From Paenibacillus_E sp040812395 (GTDB lineage: Bacteria; Bacillota; Bacilli; Paenibacillales; NBRC-103111), in contig NZ_JBFNXH010000013.1 in the NCBI RefSeq assembly GCF_040812395.1, positions 62,001 through 126,000 on the forward strand: a stretch of 64,000 nucleotides of DNA, in the 5' to 3' direction. This document shows, piece after piece, positions 7,740 through 15,748 of this stretch. How positions within the stretch are numbered: the first letter of the stretch is position 1; each line of letters starts with the position of its first letter. A program made the translations under genes and the position numbers. Under the pieces are notes generated by a model that was given only the letters and a program-made list of their open reading frames with translations, did no database searches and was not told the origin of the DNA.

Positions 7740-8713
7740 AACCTAAACTATTTATCGGATGCTCGCAAATGAGCGCCATCTGGGCGGAATTCTATCAAAC
7801 GCAGTTGTCAGCCGCCGCTGAAGTAACGGTTATCCATCAAGGGGTACTGTCAGCCTCCAATCACAAATTGCATATGCTGAAAAAACATATGGAAGATGCG
7901 GACTTTGGGCTAATTATTGTGACGAGCACCGATTATATGCAGCCAGCTATCTACCACAACCTTCTCCTACTAATCGGCTTATGTATTGGCGAATTAGGGC
8001 ATAGCCGAACGTTTATTATGATGTCCAAAGACTGCTCGCTGCCTGACTATCTCGAAGGCTATCACCCTCTGACGATAGATGAGCAAGATGCGAGTAAACC
8101 GTTAGAGCAGATGGCGGGTCCTCATCTCTATGCGCTAAAATCGAGTGTCGGACATCAAAAAAAGCGCTATAAAATGTCCGATATTAAAAAGAACGAGGCG
8201 CTGCGGGGCTTCTTGTTCGACTCATTGGATTCGCTCAGCGTCTCCAGTGTGGACTATGACCGAGTTTTGGATAAATTTCATAAGACATTTGATTCCAATT
8301 GTGGTATATTTGAACTTCAAGAAGTGACTGCAGCAACCTTGTTTGAGCTTTTGGATGACGGCGTCACCTTGAAACAATTCGGCCGAGCCGGTCAAGTGGG
8401 CAATCAGCATCAGTTTGATATCAACGACCCCATCAGTTACATGGCAGAGTGTTATCGCAGCCAGGAAACGAACATATATTTAGGCCGTGCGAAAGATAAA
8501 GAGGATGGCGAATTTGAGTACATTTACTGTGTCAAACTGCATCCTACGATTATTTCATCGATACATTTCAAAACGAAGACGGACATTCCATCAAGGCATC
8601 ATTATCAAGTCATGATGGAGCTATCTGAACGAAACGCGAAATTAGTGTCTTCACTCAAATCCATCGTGAAAGGAAGGATTCAATATGTTGAAGCACATGA
8701 AGAAAGTTCGTAA
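7736..8713 (+). CDS. Degenerate TIR-like domain fused to a C-terminal sensor-like domain
   Basis: A 325-residue protein coupled to the preceding TIR gene by an ATGA overlap. Residues 4-140 follow the same fold pattern as its neighbour (KLFIGCSQMS, EDADFGLIIVTSTDY, LIGLCIGELGHSRTFIMM, LEGYHPLTID), but the catalytic position is Leu79 instead of Glu and the RDN before it is YHN, so it should not cleave NAD. After a basic linker (about 145-155), residues 160-320 form a mixed alpha/beta region ending in strands such as EYIYCVKLHP and SSIHFKTK and a long helix. This resembles a GAF-type ligand-binding domain, but that is a guess from pattern. A regulatory or sensing partner for the active TIR protein is the simplest reading. 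Confidence 0.7.
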   Translation: MKPKLFIGCSQMSAIWAEFYQTQLSAAAEVTVIHQGVLSASNHKLHMLKKHMEDADFGLIIVTSTDYMQPAIYHNLLLLIGLCIGELGHSRTFIMMSKDCSLPDYLEGYHPLTIDEQDASKPLEQMAGPHLYALKSSVGHQKKRYKMSDIKKNEALRGFLFDSLDSLSVSSVDYDRVLDKFHKTFDSNCGIFELQEVTAATLFELLDDGVTLKQFGRAGQVGNQHQFDINDPISYMAECYRSQETNIYLGRAKDKEDGEFEYIYCVKLHPTIISSIHFKTKTDIPSRHHYQVMMELSERNAKLVSSLKSIVKGRIQYVEAHEESS

Positions 8714-8855
8714 CAAATATCGCACGCATAAAAGTGAGCAGTCCTCCAATACCGCCGCTCTCGTGAAATTGTTTAACGGGCCGACTGTACTTAACAAGAC
8801 TAGCGGGGTAATGATCGTAGCAAAGGGTAACTTTGATTTCGAATCGGTCGTGTAG
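8685..8855 (+). CDS. 56-residue protein overlapping the pseudo-TIR gene
   Basis: ATG at 8685 with a strong ribosome site (AAGGAAGG, about 6 nt upstream) lying inside the end of the preceding gene, in another frame; the two overlap by 29 nt. The product starts MLKHMKKVRNKYRTHKS (very basic), has a middle with NTAALVKLFNGP and ends GVMIVAKGNFDFESVV. It has no signal peptide or membrane helix, and no family was recognised. The ribosome site, the overlap and the terminator just after it (8880-8913) suggest it is a genuine third gene of the cassette, perhaps an inhibitor or a phage-sensing bait. The function is unknown. Confidence 0.6.
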   Translation: MLKHMKKVRNKYRTHKSEQSSNTAALVKLFNGPTVLNKTSGVMIVAKGNFDFESVV

Positions 8856-8879
8856 CTCATTCTAATAAACGTATTCAAA

Positions 8880-8913
8880 CGTCGATATCCTCGCGGATAT
8901 GCGGCGTTTTTTT
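8880..8913 (+). terminator. Terminator of the TIR cassette
   Basis: Stem around GATATCC / GGATAT with loop TCGC, extended by weaker pairs, then seven T. It closes the three-gene cassette. Confidence 0.75.
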
Positions 8914-8944
8914 GTGCTTCCTAATAGAATTAAAGGCAAATGGC

Positions 8945-8963
8945 GAACCCCTCCAAGGGGTTC
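8945..8963 (+). terminator. Second hairpin downstream of the TIR cassette
   Basis: GAACCCC and GGGGTTC form a perfect 7-bp stem with a five-base loop, followed by TTTGATTTC. It may be a back-up terminator between the cassette and spoIIP. Confidence 0.5.
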
Positions 8964-9051
8964 TTTGATTTCATCTCTATCAAAAATCTACGATAACCGG
9001 TTCTACCGAAGAGTCCCATTTCATAGATTAAAGTAAGCTAGATTCGCCGTC

Positions 9052-9124
9052 GCTTACGGAGAAAGACAAGCTGTCGCAAAACTCAGCCGATGCTTACGAA
9101 GAAAGTTTTGCTGTCGCAAAACTC
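9052..9124 (+). repeat. Two 33-bp direct repeats (40-bp period) before spoIIP, with a perfect hairpin
   Basis: Copies at 9052-9084 and 9092-9124 share GCTTACG, AGAAAG and GCTGTCGCAAAACTC. In the second copy AGTTTTGC / GCAAAACT form a perfect 8-bp stem with loop TGTC, ending just before the AGGAGG of spoIIP. In the first copy the left arm is changed, breaking that hairpin. Either a repeated intergenic element or a leader structure affecting spoIIP translation. Confidence 0.7.
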
Positions 9125-9141
9125 TTAGGAGGAATCACACT

Positions 9142-10380
9142 ATGAAATGGACTTCAGCCACACTAAATCTAAGCCATGCTCGCAAAGCGTTCCAGAGTGC
9201 AGGAGCCGTAGGAAAAACCTTTTTTGTGCTCAGCTCAGCCACGCTTGCTATGTTCGTTCTTCTCGGGGTTGGAGGCTTTCTGCAGGCCCGAGTGATGACA
9301 AGCTCTCCCGTTTCTTCGATGAAAGGTCTTGCCGCGTCCGTCACAAATCAATTTTTTATCGATATGTTGGGCATGGAGGTGCCACATCTGCATACAGATC
9401 AGAAGAAATTCACCTTCTCACAGCACAATGTTTTTAATTTTGCATTCCGCTTCGTGACCGATATCAATCCGGGCGATCCTAAGAGCCTGCTTGCTAGCGA
9501 GGTGCCGGGCATGGATGTCAACAAAACGACAGTTTTAGTGAAGGGTAGCGCTACGAATCCGAGCGAGCCCATCGATTACTATAAGTACACGCCGGATGCC
9601 AAAGATTTGGAGGGACAGGCTCAGACGGCGCTCCCTACGCCAATGCCCGAGCAGATCGCTGTAACACCTCCTACGCAGACGACCTCTGCTGTTGCACAAC
9701 CGCCGAGAACGGCTGGCAGCAATATTGCCTTTGTATATCAAACCCACAGCAATGAATCCTTCTTGCCCGAGCTCAAGGGAACCACAGACCCAGACAGAGC
9801 TTATAGTGACAAAGTCAATATCATTTCCGTCGGCAAGCGGTTAGCTCAAAATTTGGAGAAGGACGGCATCGGCGCTGTCCATTCTGAAACGGTATATCCG
9901 AGTACAGTCAAAAATTTCGAATATCCGTACTCTTACAAATATTCCTTGAAGACGCTGCAAGAAGCCGCAGCTTCCCATCCAGATCTTCAATACTATTTCG
10001 ATATTCATCGCGATTCCGCTGCCCGGAGTAAAACGACGACAACGATCGAGGGGAAAGATTATGCCCAGGTGTATTTTATTATCGGTGGCAAGAATCCGAA
10101 CTGGAAGAAAAATGAAGAGTTCGCGAATAACATTCATCAAGTGCTGGAAGCTAAGCATCCCGGTATATCCAAGGGGATACATGCAAAGGAAGCCAGTGAA
10201 GGGAACGGCTTATACAATCAAAACTTTTCGCCGAACAGCATCCTAATTGAGGTCGGCGGTCCTTATAATACGCTTGAAGAATGTTACCGAACGACGGATT
10301 GGCTGGCTGAAGCGATTTCCGAAGTGATTCTAAATGCAAAAAAAGTGGACGCGCCGGTGCCGGCGCCGAAGCAATCCTGA
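9142..10380 (+). CDS. spoIIP: Stage II sporulation protein P (peptidoglycan amidase/endopeptidase)
   Basis: A 412-residue membrane-anchored enzyme of the SpoIID-SpoIIM-SpoIIP machine that thins septal peptidoglycan and drives engulfment of the forespore. One N-terminal membrane helix (about 27-50, FFVLSSATLAMFVLLGVGG) anchors it. The periplasmic domain has the family motifs VYQTHSNESFLPE (catalytic zinc/His region), YYFDIHRDSA and NSILIEVGGPYNTLEE near the end. A Pro/Thr/Gln-rich linker (about 165-195) separates the anchor region from the catalytic domain. The ribosome site AGGAGG lies 11 nt before the ATG, directly after a repeat/hairpin element. It is followed at 14 nt by yqxA, as in B. subtilis. 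Confidence 0.95.
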   Translation: MKWTSATLNLSHARKAFQSAGAVGKTFFVLSSATLAMFVLLGVGGFLQARVMTSSPVSSMKGLAASVTNQFFIDMLGMEVPHLHTDQKKFTFSQHNVFNFAFRFVTDINPGDPKSLLASEVPGMDVNKTTVLVKGSATNPSEPIDYYKYTPDAKDLEGQAQTALPTPMPEQIAVTPPTQTTSAVAQPPRTAGSNIAFVYQTHSNESFLPELKGTTDPDRAYSDKVNIISVGKRLAQNLEKDGIGAVHSETVYPSTVKNFEYPYSYKYSLKTLQEAAASHPDLQYYFDIHRDSAARSKTTTTIEGKDYAQVYFIIGGKNPNWKKNEEFANNIHQVLEAKHPGISKGIHAKEASEGNGLYNQNFSPNSILIEVGGPYNTLEECYRTTDWLAEAISEVILNAKKVDAPVPAPKQS

Positions 10381-10394
10381 AGGGAGGAACGGGC

Positions 10395-10790
10395 GTGAAA
10401 CATTTTTATCTCAAAGCCGGACTGTTCGGACTGCTGCTTCTGTTCTGTATTCTCTTCGGCGTCAGCCTCGCGACAAGCGGAGTAGAACGTATTCAAGGAC
10501 CGCTATCTCCATCCCCCAAGGTGGCGCAAGAGGAGGCGGCAAAGCAGAAAGCGAAAGCAACGGCACTTGCCGCAGAAGGAGCTGCTGCCAAACTAGAAAG
10601 CCAAGCGAAAACCGTTAAGATGACGGGGAACACGAAAGACCAAGCGGGAACCAAGATAGACCCGGTTGCTGATCACGATAACTCGCTAAACCATGTCGGC
10701 AATAAGTTAGGCAGCCTGCTGCAGATCGTGGCGCACCATGGTATTAAGCTGTTTGTATCCTTATTTGACGCCGTTCTCGGCAAAGGATAA
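10395..10790 (+). CDS. YqxA-like small membrane protein (DUF3679 type)
   Basis: A 131-residue protein from GTG with AGGGAGGAAC upstream. One N-terminal membrane helix (about 8-27, LFGLLLLFCILFGVSLA) is followed by a short GVERIQG segment, an Ala/Lys/Glu-rich coiled or disordered stretch (40-85) and an amphipathic C-terminal helix. The position between spoIIP and lepA, size class and N-terminus match B. subtilis YqxA. Function is not established; the sporulation setting suggests a mother-cell role alongside SpoIIP. Confidence 0.75.
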   Translation: MKHFYLKAGLFGLLLLFCILFGVSLATSGVERIQGPLSPSPKVAQEEAAKQKAKATALAAEGAAAKLESQAKTVKMTGNTKDQAGTKIDPVADHDNSLNHVGNKLGSLLQIVAHHGIKLFVSLFDAVLGKG

Positions 10791-10866
10791 ACGAGTGTGC
10801 ATTGCTGCGACTTCCCACAACTGCTATAATGAAAATTATTTGCATTAGTGGGGGTTAGCCTTAAGC

Positions 10867-12681
10867 ATGACGGACATTCGGGCCAGACAAAAAAGAATTC
10901 GCAACTTTTCGATTATCGCACATATCGATCATGGCAAGTCTACGCTTGCCGACCGCATTTTGGAATATACAGGAGCACTGTCTTCCCGTGAAATGCAGGA
11001 GCAGGTACTCGATCAGATGGATTTGGAGCGGGAGCGCGGGATTACGATTAAGCTTCAAGCAGTCAGATTAACTTATCGAGCGGATGACGGAGAGCAATAT
11101 ATTCTAAATCTGATTGATACGCCTGGACACGTCGACTTTACATACGAGGTATCCCGAAGCCTGGCGGCTTGTGAGGGGGCACTGCTCGTTGTTGACGCTG
11201 CTCAAGGCATTGAAGCGCAAACGCTTGCCAATGTGTACTTGGCACTGGACAACAATTTAGAAATCCTGCCTGTCATTAATAAAATCGATCTGCCGAGCGC
11301 AGATCCCGAAAGAGTGAAGCAGGAAGTTGAGGACGTTATCGGACTTGACGCCAGCGAAGCTGTTCTTGCTTCTGCGAAGGCTGGAATCGGCATTAAAGAA
11401 ATTTTGGAGCAGGTGTGCCAGAAGGTGCCCGCACCGGAAGGCGATCCGGATCAACCACTGAAAGCGTTGATTTTCGATTCCCACTACGATGCCTACAAAG
11501 GTGTTATCGTTTATGTGCGGGTCGTGGACGGCTCCATTAAAGCAGGTTCCAAGATCAAGATGATGGCGACGAACAAAACGTTTGAAGTCATTGAAGTTGG
11601 CGCGTTTAAGCCAAGGATGTCGATTGTTGACTCACTTGATGTGGGGGATGTAGGTTTTATCGTCGCCGGTATCAAGAACGTTGGAGACACACGCGTCGGG
11701 GATACCGTTACCGAAGCAGGCCGTCCGGCTCCTGAGGCGCTGCCAGGTTATCGCCGTATCAATCCGATGGTATTCTGCGGACTGTACCCGATCGAAACAT
11801 CCGATTACAACGATCTGCGCGAAGCGCTGCAAAAGCTGGAGCTGAATGACGCGTCATTGCGTTTCGAGCCGGAGACATCAACGGCGCTAGGTTTCGGTTT
11901 CCGCTGTGGTTTCTTGGGACTGCTGCATATGGAAATTATTCAGGAACGGATTGAGCGGGAATTCAATATCCCGTTGATTACAACAGCTCCTAGCGTTATT
12001 TACCGCGTGAAGTTAACGAATGGCGATGTGATGGACATTGATAACCCTTCGAACTACCCGGATCCGCAGCGGATCGAGTATGTTGAAGAGCCGTATGTCA
12101 AAGCATCGGTGATCGTGCCAAACGATTACGTAGGAACCATTATGGAGCTGTGCCAAGGCAAACGCGGCGAGTACATTAATATGGAGTATTTGGACTCCAA
12201 CCGTGTTACCTTGACTTACGATCTTCCATTGTCCGAAATCGTTTATGACTTCTTCGATCAATTGAAATCAAGAACGAAAGGGTACGCATCTTTCGACTAT
12301 GAAGTAACTGGCTATAAGAAGTCCAACCTCGTGAAGATGGACATCTTGCTAAATAACGAGCAGGTCGATGCGCTTTCCTTCATCGTTCACCGTGATACAG
12401 CCTATAACCGTGGCAAAATCATTTGCGATAAATTGAAGGAACTCATCCCGCGGCAAATGTTCGAAGTGCCGATCCAAGCCGCGATCGGACAAAAGATCGT
12501 AGCGCGCGAAACGGTAAAAGCGATGCGTAAGAACGTTCTCGCCAAGTGTTACGGCGGTGACATTTCCCGTAAGCGTAAGCTGCTTGATAAGCAAAAAGAA
12601 GGTAAGAAACGCATGAAGCAGGTCGGCAGTGTCGAAGTGCCGCAGGAAGCATTCATGGCCGTGCTCAAAATCGACGAGTAG
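10867..12681 (+). CDS. lepA: Elongation factor 4 (LepA), ribosomal back-translocase GTPase
   Basis: A 604-residue translational GTPase. G1 AHIDHGKST, switch II DTPGH and G4 NKIDLPS are all present in the first 140 residues. EF-G-like domains II, III and V follow, and then the LepA-specific C-terminal domain with RQMFEVPIQAAIGQKIVARETVKAMRKNV and the conserved ending around KQVGSVEVPQEAFMAVLK. Length is normal. It lies between yqxA and hemW in the B. subtilis order and ends at a strong terminator (12692-12733). Confidence 0.98.
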   Translation: MTDIRARQKRIRNFSIIAHIDHGKSTLADRILEYTGALSSREMQEQVLDQMDLERERGITIKLQAVRLTYRADDGEQYILNLIDTPGHVDFTYEVSRSLAACEGALLVVDAAQGIEAQTLANVYLALDNNLEILPVINKIDLPSADPERVKQEVEDVIGLDASEAVLASAKAGIGIKEILEQVCQKVPAPEGDPDQPLKALIFDSHYDAYKGVIVYVRVVDGSIKAGSKIKMMATNKTFEVIEVGAFKPRMSIVDSLDVGDVGFIVAGIKNVGDTRVGDTVTEAGRPAPEALPGYRRINPMVFCGLYPIETSDYNDLREALQKLELNDASLRFEPETSTALGFGFRCGFLGLLHMEIIQERIEREFNIPLITTAPSVIYRVKLTNGDVMDIDNPSNYPDPQRIEYVEEPYVKASVIVPNDYVGTIMELCQGKRGEYINMEYLDSNRVTLTYDLPLSEIVYDFFDQLKSRTKGYASFDYEVTGYKKSNLVKMDILLNNEQVDALSFIVHRDTAYNRGKIICDKLKELIPRQMFEVPIQAAIGQKIVARETVKAMRKNVLAKCYGGDISRKRKLLDKQKEGKKRMKQVGSVEVPQEAFMAVLKIDE

Positions 12682-12691
12682 GCAAACACTT

Positions 12692-12733
12692 AAAAAGCCA
12701 GGGTGGCAGAGTACGCTGCCCCTTGGCTTTTTC
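12692..12733 (+). terminator. Terminator after lepA
   Basis: AAAAAGCCA and GGCAG pair with CTGCC and TGGCTTTTT around a short loop, ending in TTTTTC. hemW starts only 22 bp beyond it, so hemW may depend partly on readthrough or on its own promoter. Confidence 0.8.
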
Positions 12734-12755
12734 TTAAGAAGGAAGGAAAGACCTT

Positions 12756-13907
12756 ATGCTGGTAAATTACGCGGCCCCAACAGCCGTTTATATTCATATT
12801 CCATTTTGCACAAACAAATGCCACTATTGCGATTTCAACTCCTATGTGCTTAAAGGACAGCCGGTAATGGCCTATCTGGACGCCCTTGAGCGCGAGATGG
12901 AGCTCACCGTGAAACAGAACCCGCCGACGCAGGTGGAAACCATTTTTGTGGGAGGCGGGACGCCTACCGTACTGCTGCCGGATCAAATGGAGCGGTTTCT
13001 GCGAATGGTTCGAACTTACTTTCCCGCTGATAGCGAGGCTGTTGAGTTTTCGATGGAAGCGAACCCGGGAACGACAGACGAGGACAAGCTGGCTGTTATG
13101 AAAGAAGGCGGCGTAAACCGCATTAGCTTCGGCGTACAGTCTTTCAATAACGAGTTGCTCGCGGCTATCGGACGTATACACAACACGGATGACGTGCACA
13201 GAAGTATCCAGAATGCGAAAAAACTTGGCTTTCGCAACTTATCGATCGACTTGATGTTCGGATTGCCGAAGCAAACCGTAGAAATTATGCAGGCAACTTT
13301 AAATGAAGCTCTTTCGCTCGATCTGCAGCATTACTCTATCTACAGCTTGAAAGTAGAGGAGAATACTTTGTTCCACACATTATTTAATAAAAATCAACTG
13401 CCGCTTCCAAGTGAAGATGAGGAAGTTGATATGTATGAACTCATCATGAGCAGGCTGGAAGAGGCCGATTATAAGCAGTATGAAATTAGCAATTTTGCAA
13501 AGAATGGCTATGAAAGCAGGCATAATTCCATGTATTGGCGCAATCGCTCGTATTACGGCCTTGGTGCGGGAGCCCATGGGTATATGAACGGTCAGCGCCA
13601 TGTCAATATCAAAGGGATTCAACCTTATATCGATGCGTCGATGACGGGCCTGCCGATAATGGAACAGTTCGAAGTAACCCGCCAGGAAGCCATGGAGGAT
13701 TTCATGATGGTTGGCCTGCGCTTGCTTGAAGGCGTAAGGAACACTGATTTTAAGGAACAATTCGGCACGACGATTGAATCACAATTCGGGGATACGCTGG
13801 ATCGGTGGCTGGGCAAGCAACTGCTTGAGCGGACGGCTGAGGGGTACAGGCTTTCGAAGCAAGGCATTTTGCTGGGAAATGAAGTTTTTGCTTCTTTTCT
13901 TTCTTAG
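12756..13907 (+). CDS. hemW: Radical SAM heme chaperone HemW
   Basis: A 383-residue radical SAM protein. The cluster motif is CTNKCHYC (C-x3-C-x2-C, about residues 20-27), followed by a Phe as in HemW rather than true HemN. Further family motifs are VGGGTPT, EANPG, ISFGVQSF and HYSIYSLKVE. HemW hands heme to respiratory enzymes, and older annotation calls it coproporphyrinogen oxidase. The HemN C-terminal-like domain is present (SMYWRNRSYYGLGAGAHGY). The ribosome site AAGGAAGGAAAG precedes the ATG. Confidence 0.94.
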   Translation: MLVNYAAPTAVYIHIPFCTNKCHYCDFNSYVLKGQPVMAYLDALEREMELTVKQNPPTQVETIFVGGGTPTVLLPDQMERFLRMVRTYFPADSEAVEFSMEANPGTTDEDKLAVMKEGGVNRISFGVQSFNNELLAAIGRIHNTDDVHRSIQNAKKLGFRNLSIDLMFGLPKQTVEIMQATLNEALSLDLQHYSIYSLKVEENTLFHTLFNKNQLPLPSEDEEVDMYELIMSRLEEADYKQYEISNFAKNGYESRHNSMYWRNRSYYGLGAGAHGYMNGQRHVNIKGIQPYIDASMTGLPIMEQFEVTRQEAMEDFMMVGLRLLEGVRNTDFKEQFGTTIESQFGDTLDRWLGKQLLERTAEGYRLSKQGILLGNEVFASFLS

Positions 13908-14064
13908 AAATAAACCGTCATCCGTCTGAATGCCGATATAAATAACGCTTGTGCAAATATACGTTTTGCTGTATATTTATACATGAATCCACTAGCGATG
14001 AAGCGGTAAACCGCAATGGCGCTGTCGTGGGTTTTATGCATTTTTTATCGCGACTGGTGGGATA

Positions 14065-14538
14065 ATGATGAGTTCAACGACAGTAACCGTTAGAAAAGCT
14101 TCCGTGAACGATATCGAGAAGCTGTATGATATTATACAAGGCTATGCCAAACAAGGGATTATGCTGCCGCGAACGCGAGAAGTGCTGGAGGAACAAATCG
14201 ACACATTTGTTGTAGCGGAGCATGACACATTGCTTATCGGCTGCGGCTCCTTAACGCGTTTGGGACCTGATTTGGTTGAGATTCGCTCGCTCGGCATGAC
14301 GCCTGGCTATAAAGGACAAGGGATCGGGGGCAAACTTGTCGATTTTCTGGTTGAAGAGGCAAGAAGCCAAGGGATCATTAAGGTTATGGCGCTCACCTAC
14401 GAGGTTGGCTTCTTTCAAAAAAATGGGTTCACGCTAGTGCCGAAAGAGATTTTCCCAGAGAAGGTTTGGAAGGATTGTATGCATTGCAAAAAGCAGTATT
14501 GCTGCGATGAAATTGCCGTGCTTAAACGATTGGATTGA
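14065..14538 (+). CDS. GNAT-family N-acetyltransferase (ArgA-like)
   Basis: A 157-residue single-domain acetyltransferase. VRKASVNDIEKLYDII opens the fold, and the acetyl-CoA-binding motif A is IRSLGMTPGYKGQGIGGKLV, followed by ALTYEVGFFQKNGF. This pattern, with the NGF element and a late C-x2-C plus YCC cluster (CMHCKKQYCC), is that of short N-acetyltransferases related to the acetylglutamate synthase domain (ArgA / ArgH-A type). Acetylglutamate synthesis is therefore possible but unproven. The gene has its own terminator at 14544. A 14-bp palindrome 82 bp upstream could be a regulator site. Confidence 0.82.
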   Translation: MMSSTTVTVRKASVNDIEKLYDIIQGYAKQGIMLPRTREVLEEQIDTFVVAEHDTLLIGCGSLTRLGPDLVEIRSLGMTPGYKGQGIGGKLVDFLVEEARSQGIIKVMALTYEVGFFQKNGFTLVPKEIFPEKVWKDCMHCKKQYCCDEIAVLKRLD

Positions 14539-14543
14539 CTTGA

Positions 14544-14570
14544 CAACAGACCTTAGGGTCTGTTATTTTT
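14544..14570 (+). terminator. Terminator after the GNAT gene
   Basis: AACAGACC and GGTCTGTT form a perfect 8-bp stem with loop TTAG, followed by ATTTTT. It overlaps the region where the hrcA promoter must lie (TTGACA at 14540-14545, TATTTT at 14564-14569, 18 bp apart). Confidence 0.75.
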
Positions 14571-14580
14571 GTATTAGGAT

Positions 14581-14607
14581 TTAGCACTCACTAAATAGGA
14601 GTGCTAA
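14581..14607 (+). promoter_or_regulatory. CIRCE operator (HrcA binding site)
   Basis: A perfect CIRCE element: TTAGCACTC, a nine-base spacer, GAGTGCTAA. HrcA binds it and represses the operon until heat shock inactivates HrcA. It lies 109 bp upstream of hrcA, and it is the only CIRCE found in the window. Confidence 0.97.
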
Positions 14608-14716
14608 CGACGGTGGTAAATCACAGATAAAGCGATGCCTGCTTCCTTCATAAAAAAGGAATAAAAGTCTAAACTTAGATGCGGGTTTTTATAGAAAACT
14701 TTTAGGGGGGATACTT

Positions 14717-15748
14717 ATGTTGTCGGAACGCCAGCGCATGATTCTAAGTGCAATCATTGACGATTATGTTCGCTCAGCAGAGCCGATCGGTTCAAGAAGT
14801 ATTTCGAAGCGGGGTAACGTTGGGTTCAGTCCGGCTACGATTCGGAATGAAATGTCCGATCTGGAAGAGATGGGCTTTCTCGAACAACCGCATACGTCTG
14901 CTGGTCGTATTCCCTCCAATAAAGGTTATCGCTATTATGTCGACCATCTGCTGCAGCACGGCTCCTTGCAAACGCATGAGCTAGATGCGATGAAGGTGGT
15001 TTTTGCACAACGAATTCAAGAGATGGAAGATGTGATTCAGCATGTTGCCGGAATGCTCTCTTCTCTAACGAATTATACATCAATCGTTCTAGGGCCTGAG
15101 GTGTTCAGCACGACGCTGAAGCATCTCCAGATCGTTCCGTTAACGGAAACGACGGCGGTCGCCATTATCGTGATGAATACAGGGCATGTGGAGAACAAAA
15201 CAGTTTCCATTCCCGAAGGCGTACCGATGTCCGAAATTGAAAAAGTGGTGAATATCCTGAATACGCGGCTTAAAAATGTGCCGTTGATTCAGTTCAAATC
15301 CAAGCTTTATAACGAAATTTCCAGTGAATTGAGCAAATATGTGAACGGGTATCAAGAACTCGTTTCCGTTGTGGAGAGTGTTCTGGAGAATGATGAGAAG
15401 GATCGCATATTTCTTAGCGGCATGACGAATATGCTCATTCAACCCGAATTCAAGGATGTTGATAAAGTAAAAAGCATTTTAGATTTATTGGAAGAAGCTC
15501 CGACGCTCATTAAATTATTTACACCGTCGTCGAATGAAGGTATCGAGGTCAAAATTGGTACTGAGAATAGCATCGAAGCGATTAATAATTGCAGCCTGAT
15601 TACTGCCTCTTATTCGATTGGCGATAAGCCTTTGGGTACGATCGGCATTCTGGGACCGACCCGCATGGAATATGGCAGAGTCATAAATTTACTCGATCAT
15701 TTATCTAGACACATGGAAGTAATTTTAGGCCGGTGGTATGGCAAATGA
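14717..15748 (+). CDS. hrcA: Heat-inducible transcription repressor HrcA
   Basis: A 343-residue repressor. The N-terminal winged helix is recognisable from the start (LSERQRMILSAIIDDYVRSA, EPIGSRSISKR, SPATIRNEMSDLEEMGFLEQ, HTSAGRIPS), followed by the dimerisation and inserted domains, with IGDKPLGTIGILGPTRMEYGRVI near the end. It controls the CIRCE element found upstream, so it represses its own operon. The ribosome site AGGGGGGA precedes the ATG. Its stop overlaps the start of the chaperonin gene (ATGA), instead of leading to grpE as in B. subtilis. Confidence 0.98.
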   Translation: MLSERQRMILSAIIDDYVRSAEPIGSRSISKRGNVGFSPATIRNEMSDLEEMGFLEQPHTSAGRIPSNKGYRYYVDHLLQHGSLQTHELDAMKVVFAQRIQEMEDVIQHVAGMLSSLTNYTSIVLGPEVFSTTLKHLQIVPLTETTAVAIIVMNTGHVENKTVSIPEGVPMSEIEKVVNILNTRLKNVPLIQFKSKLYNEISSELSKYVNGYQELVSVVESVLENDEKDRIFLSGMTNMLIQPEFKDVDKVKSILDLLEEAPTLIKLFTPSSNEGIEVKIGTENSIEAINNCSLITASYSIGDKPLGTIGILGPTRMEYGRVINLLDHLSRHMEVILGRWYGK

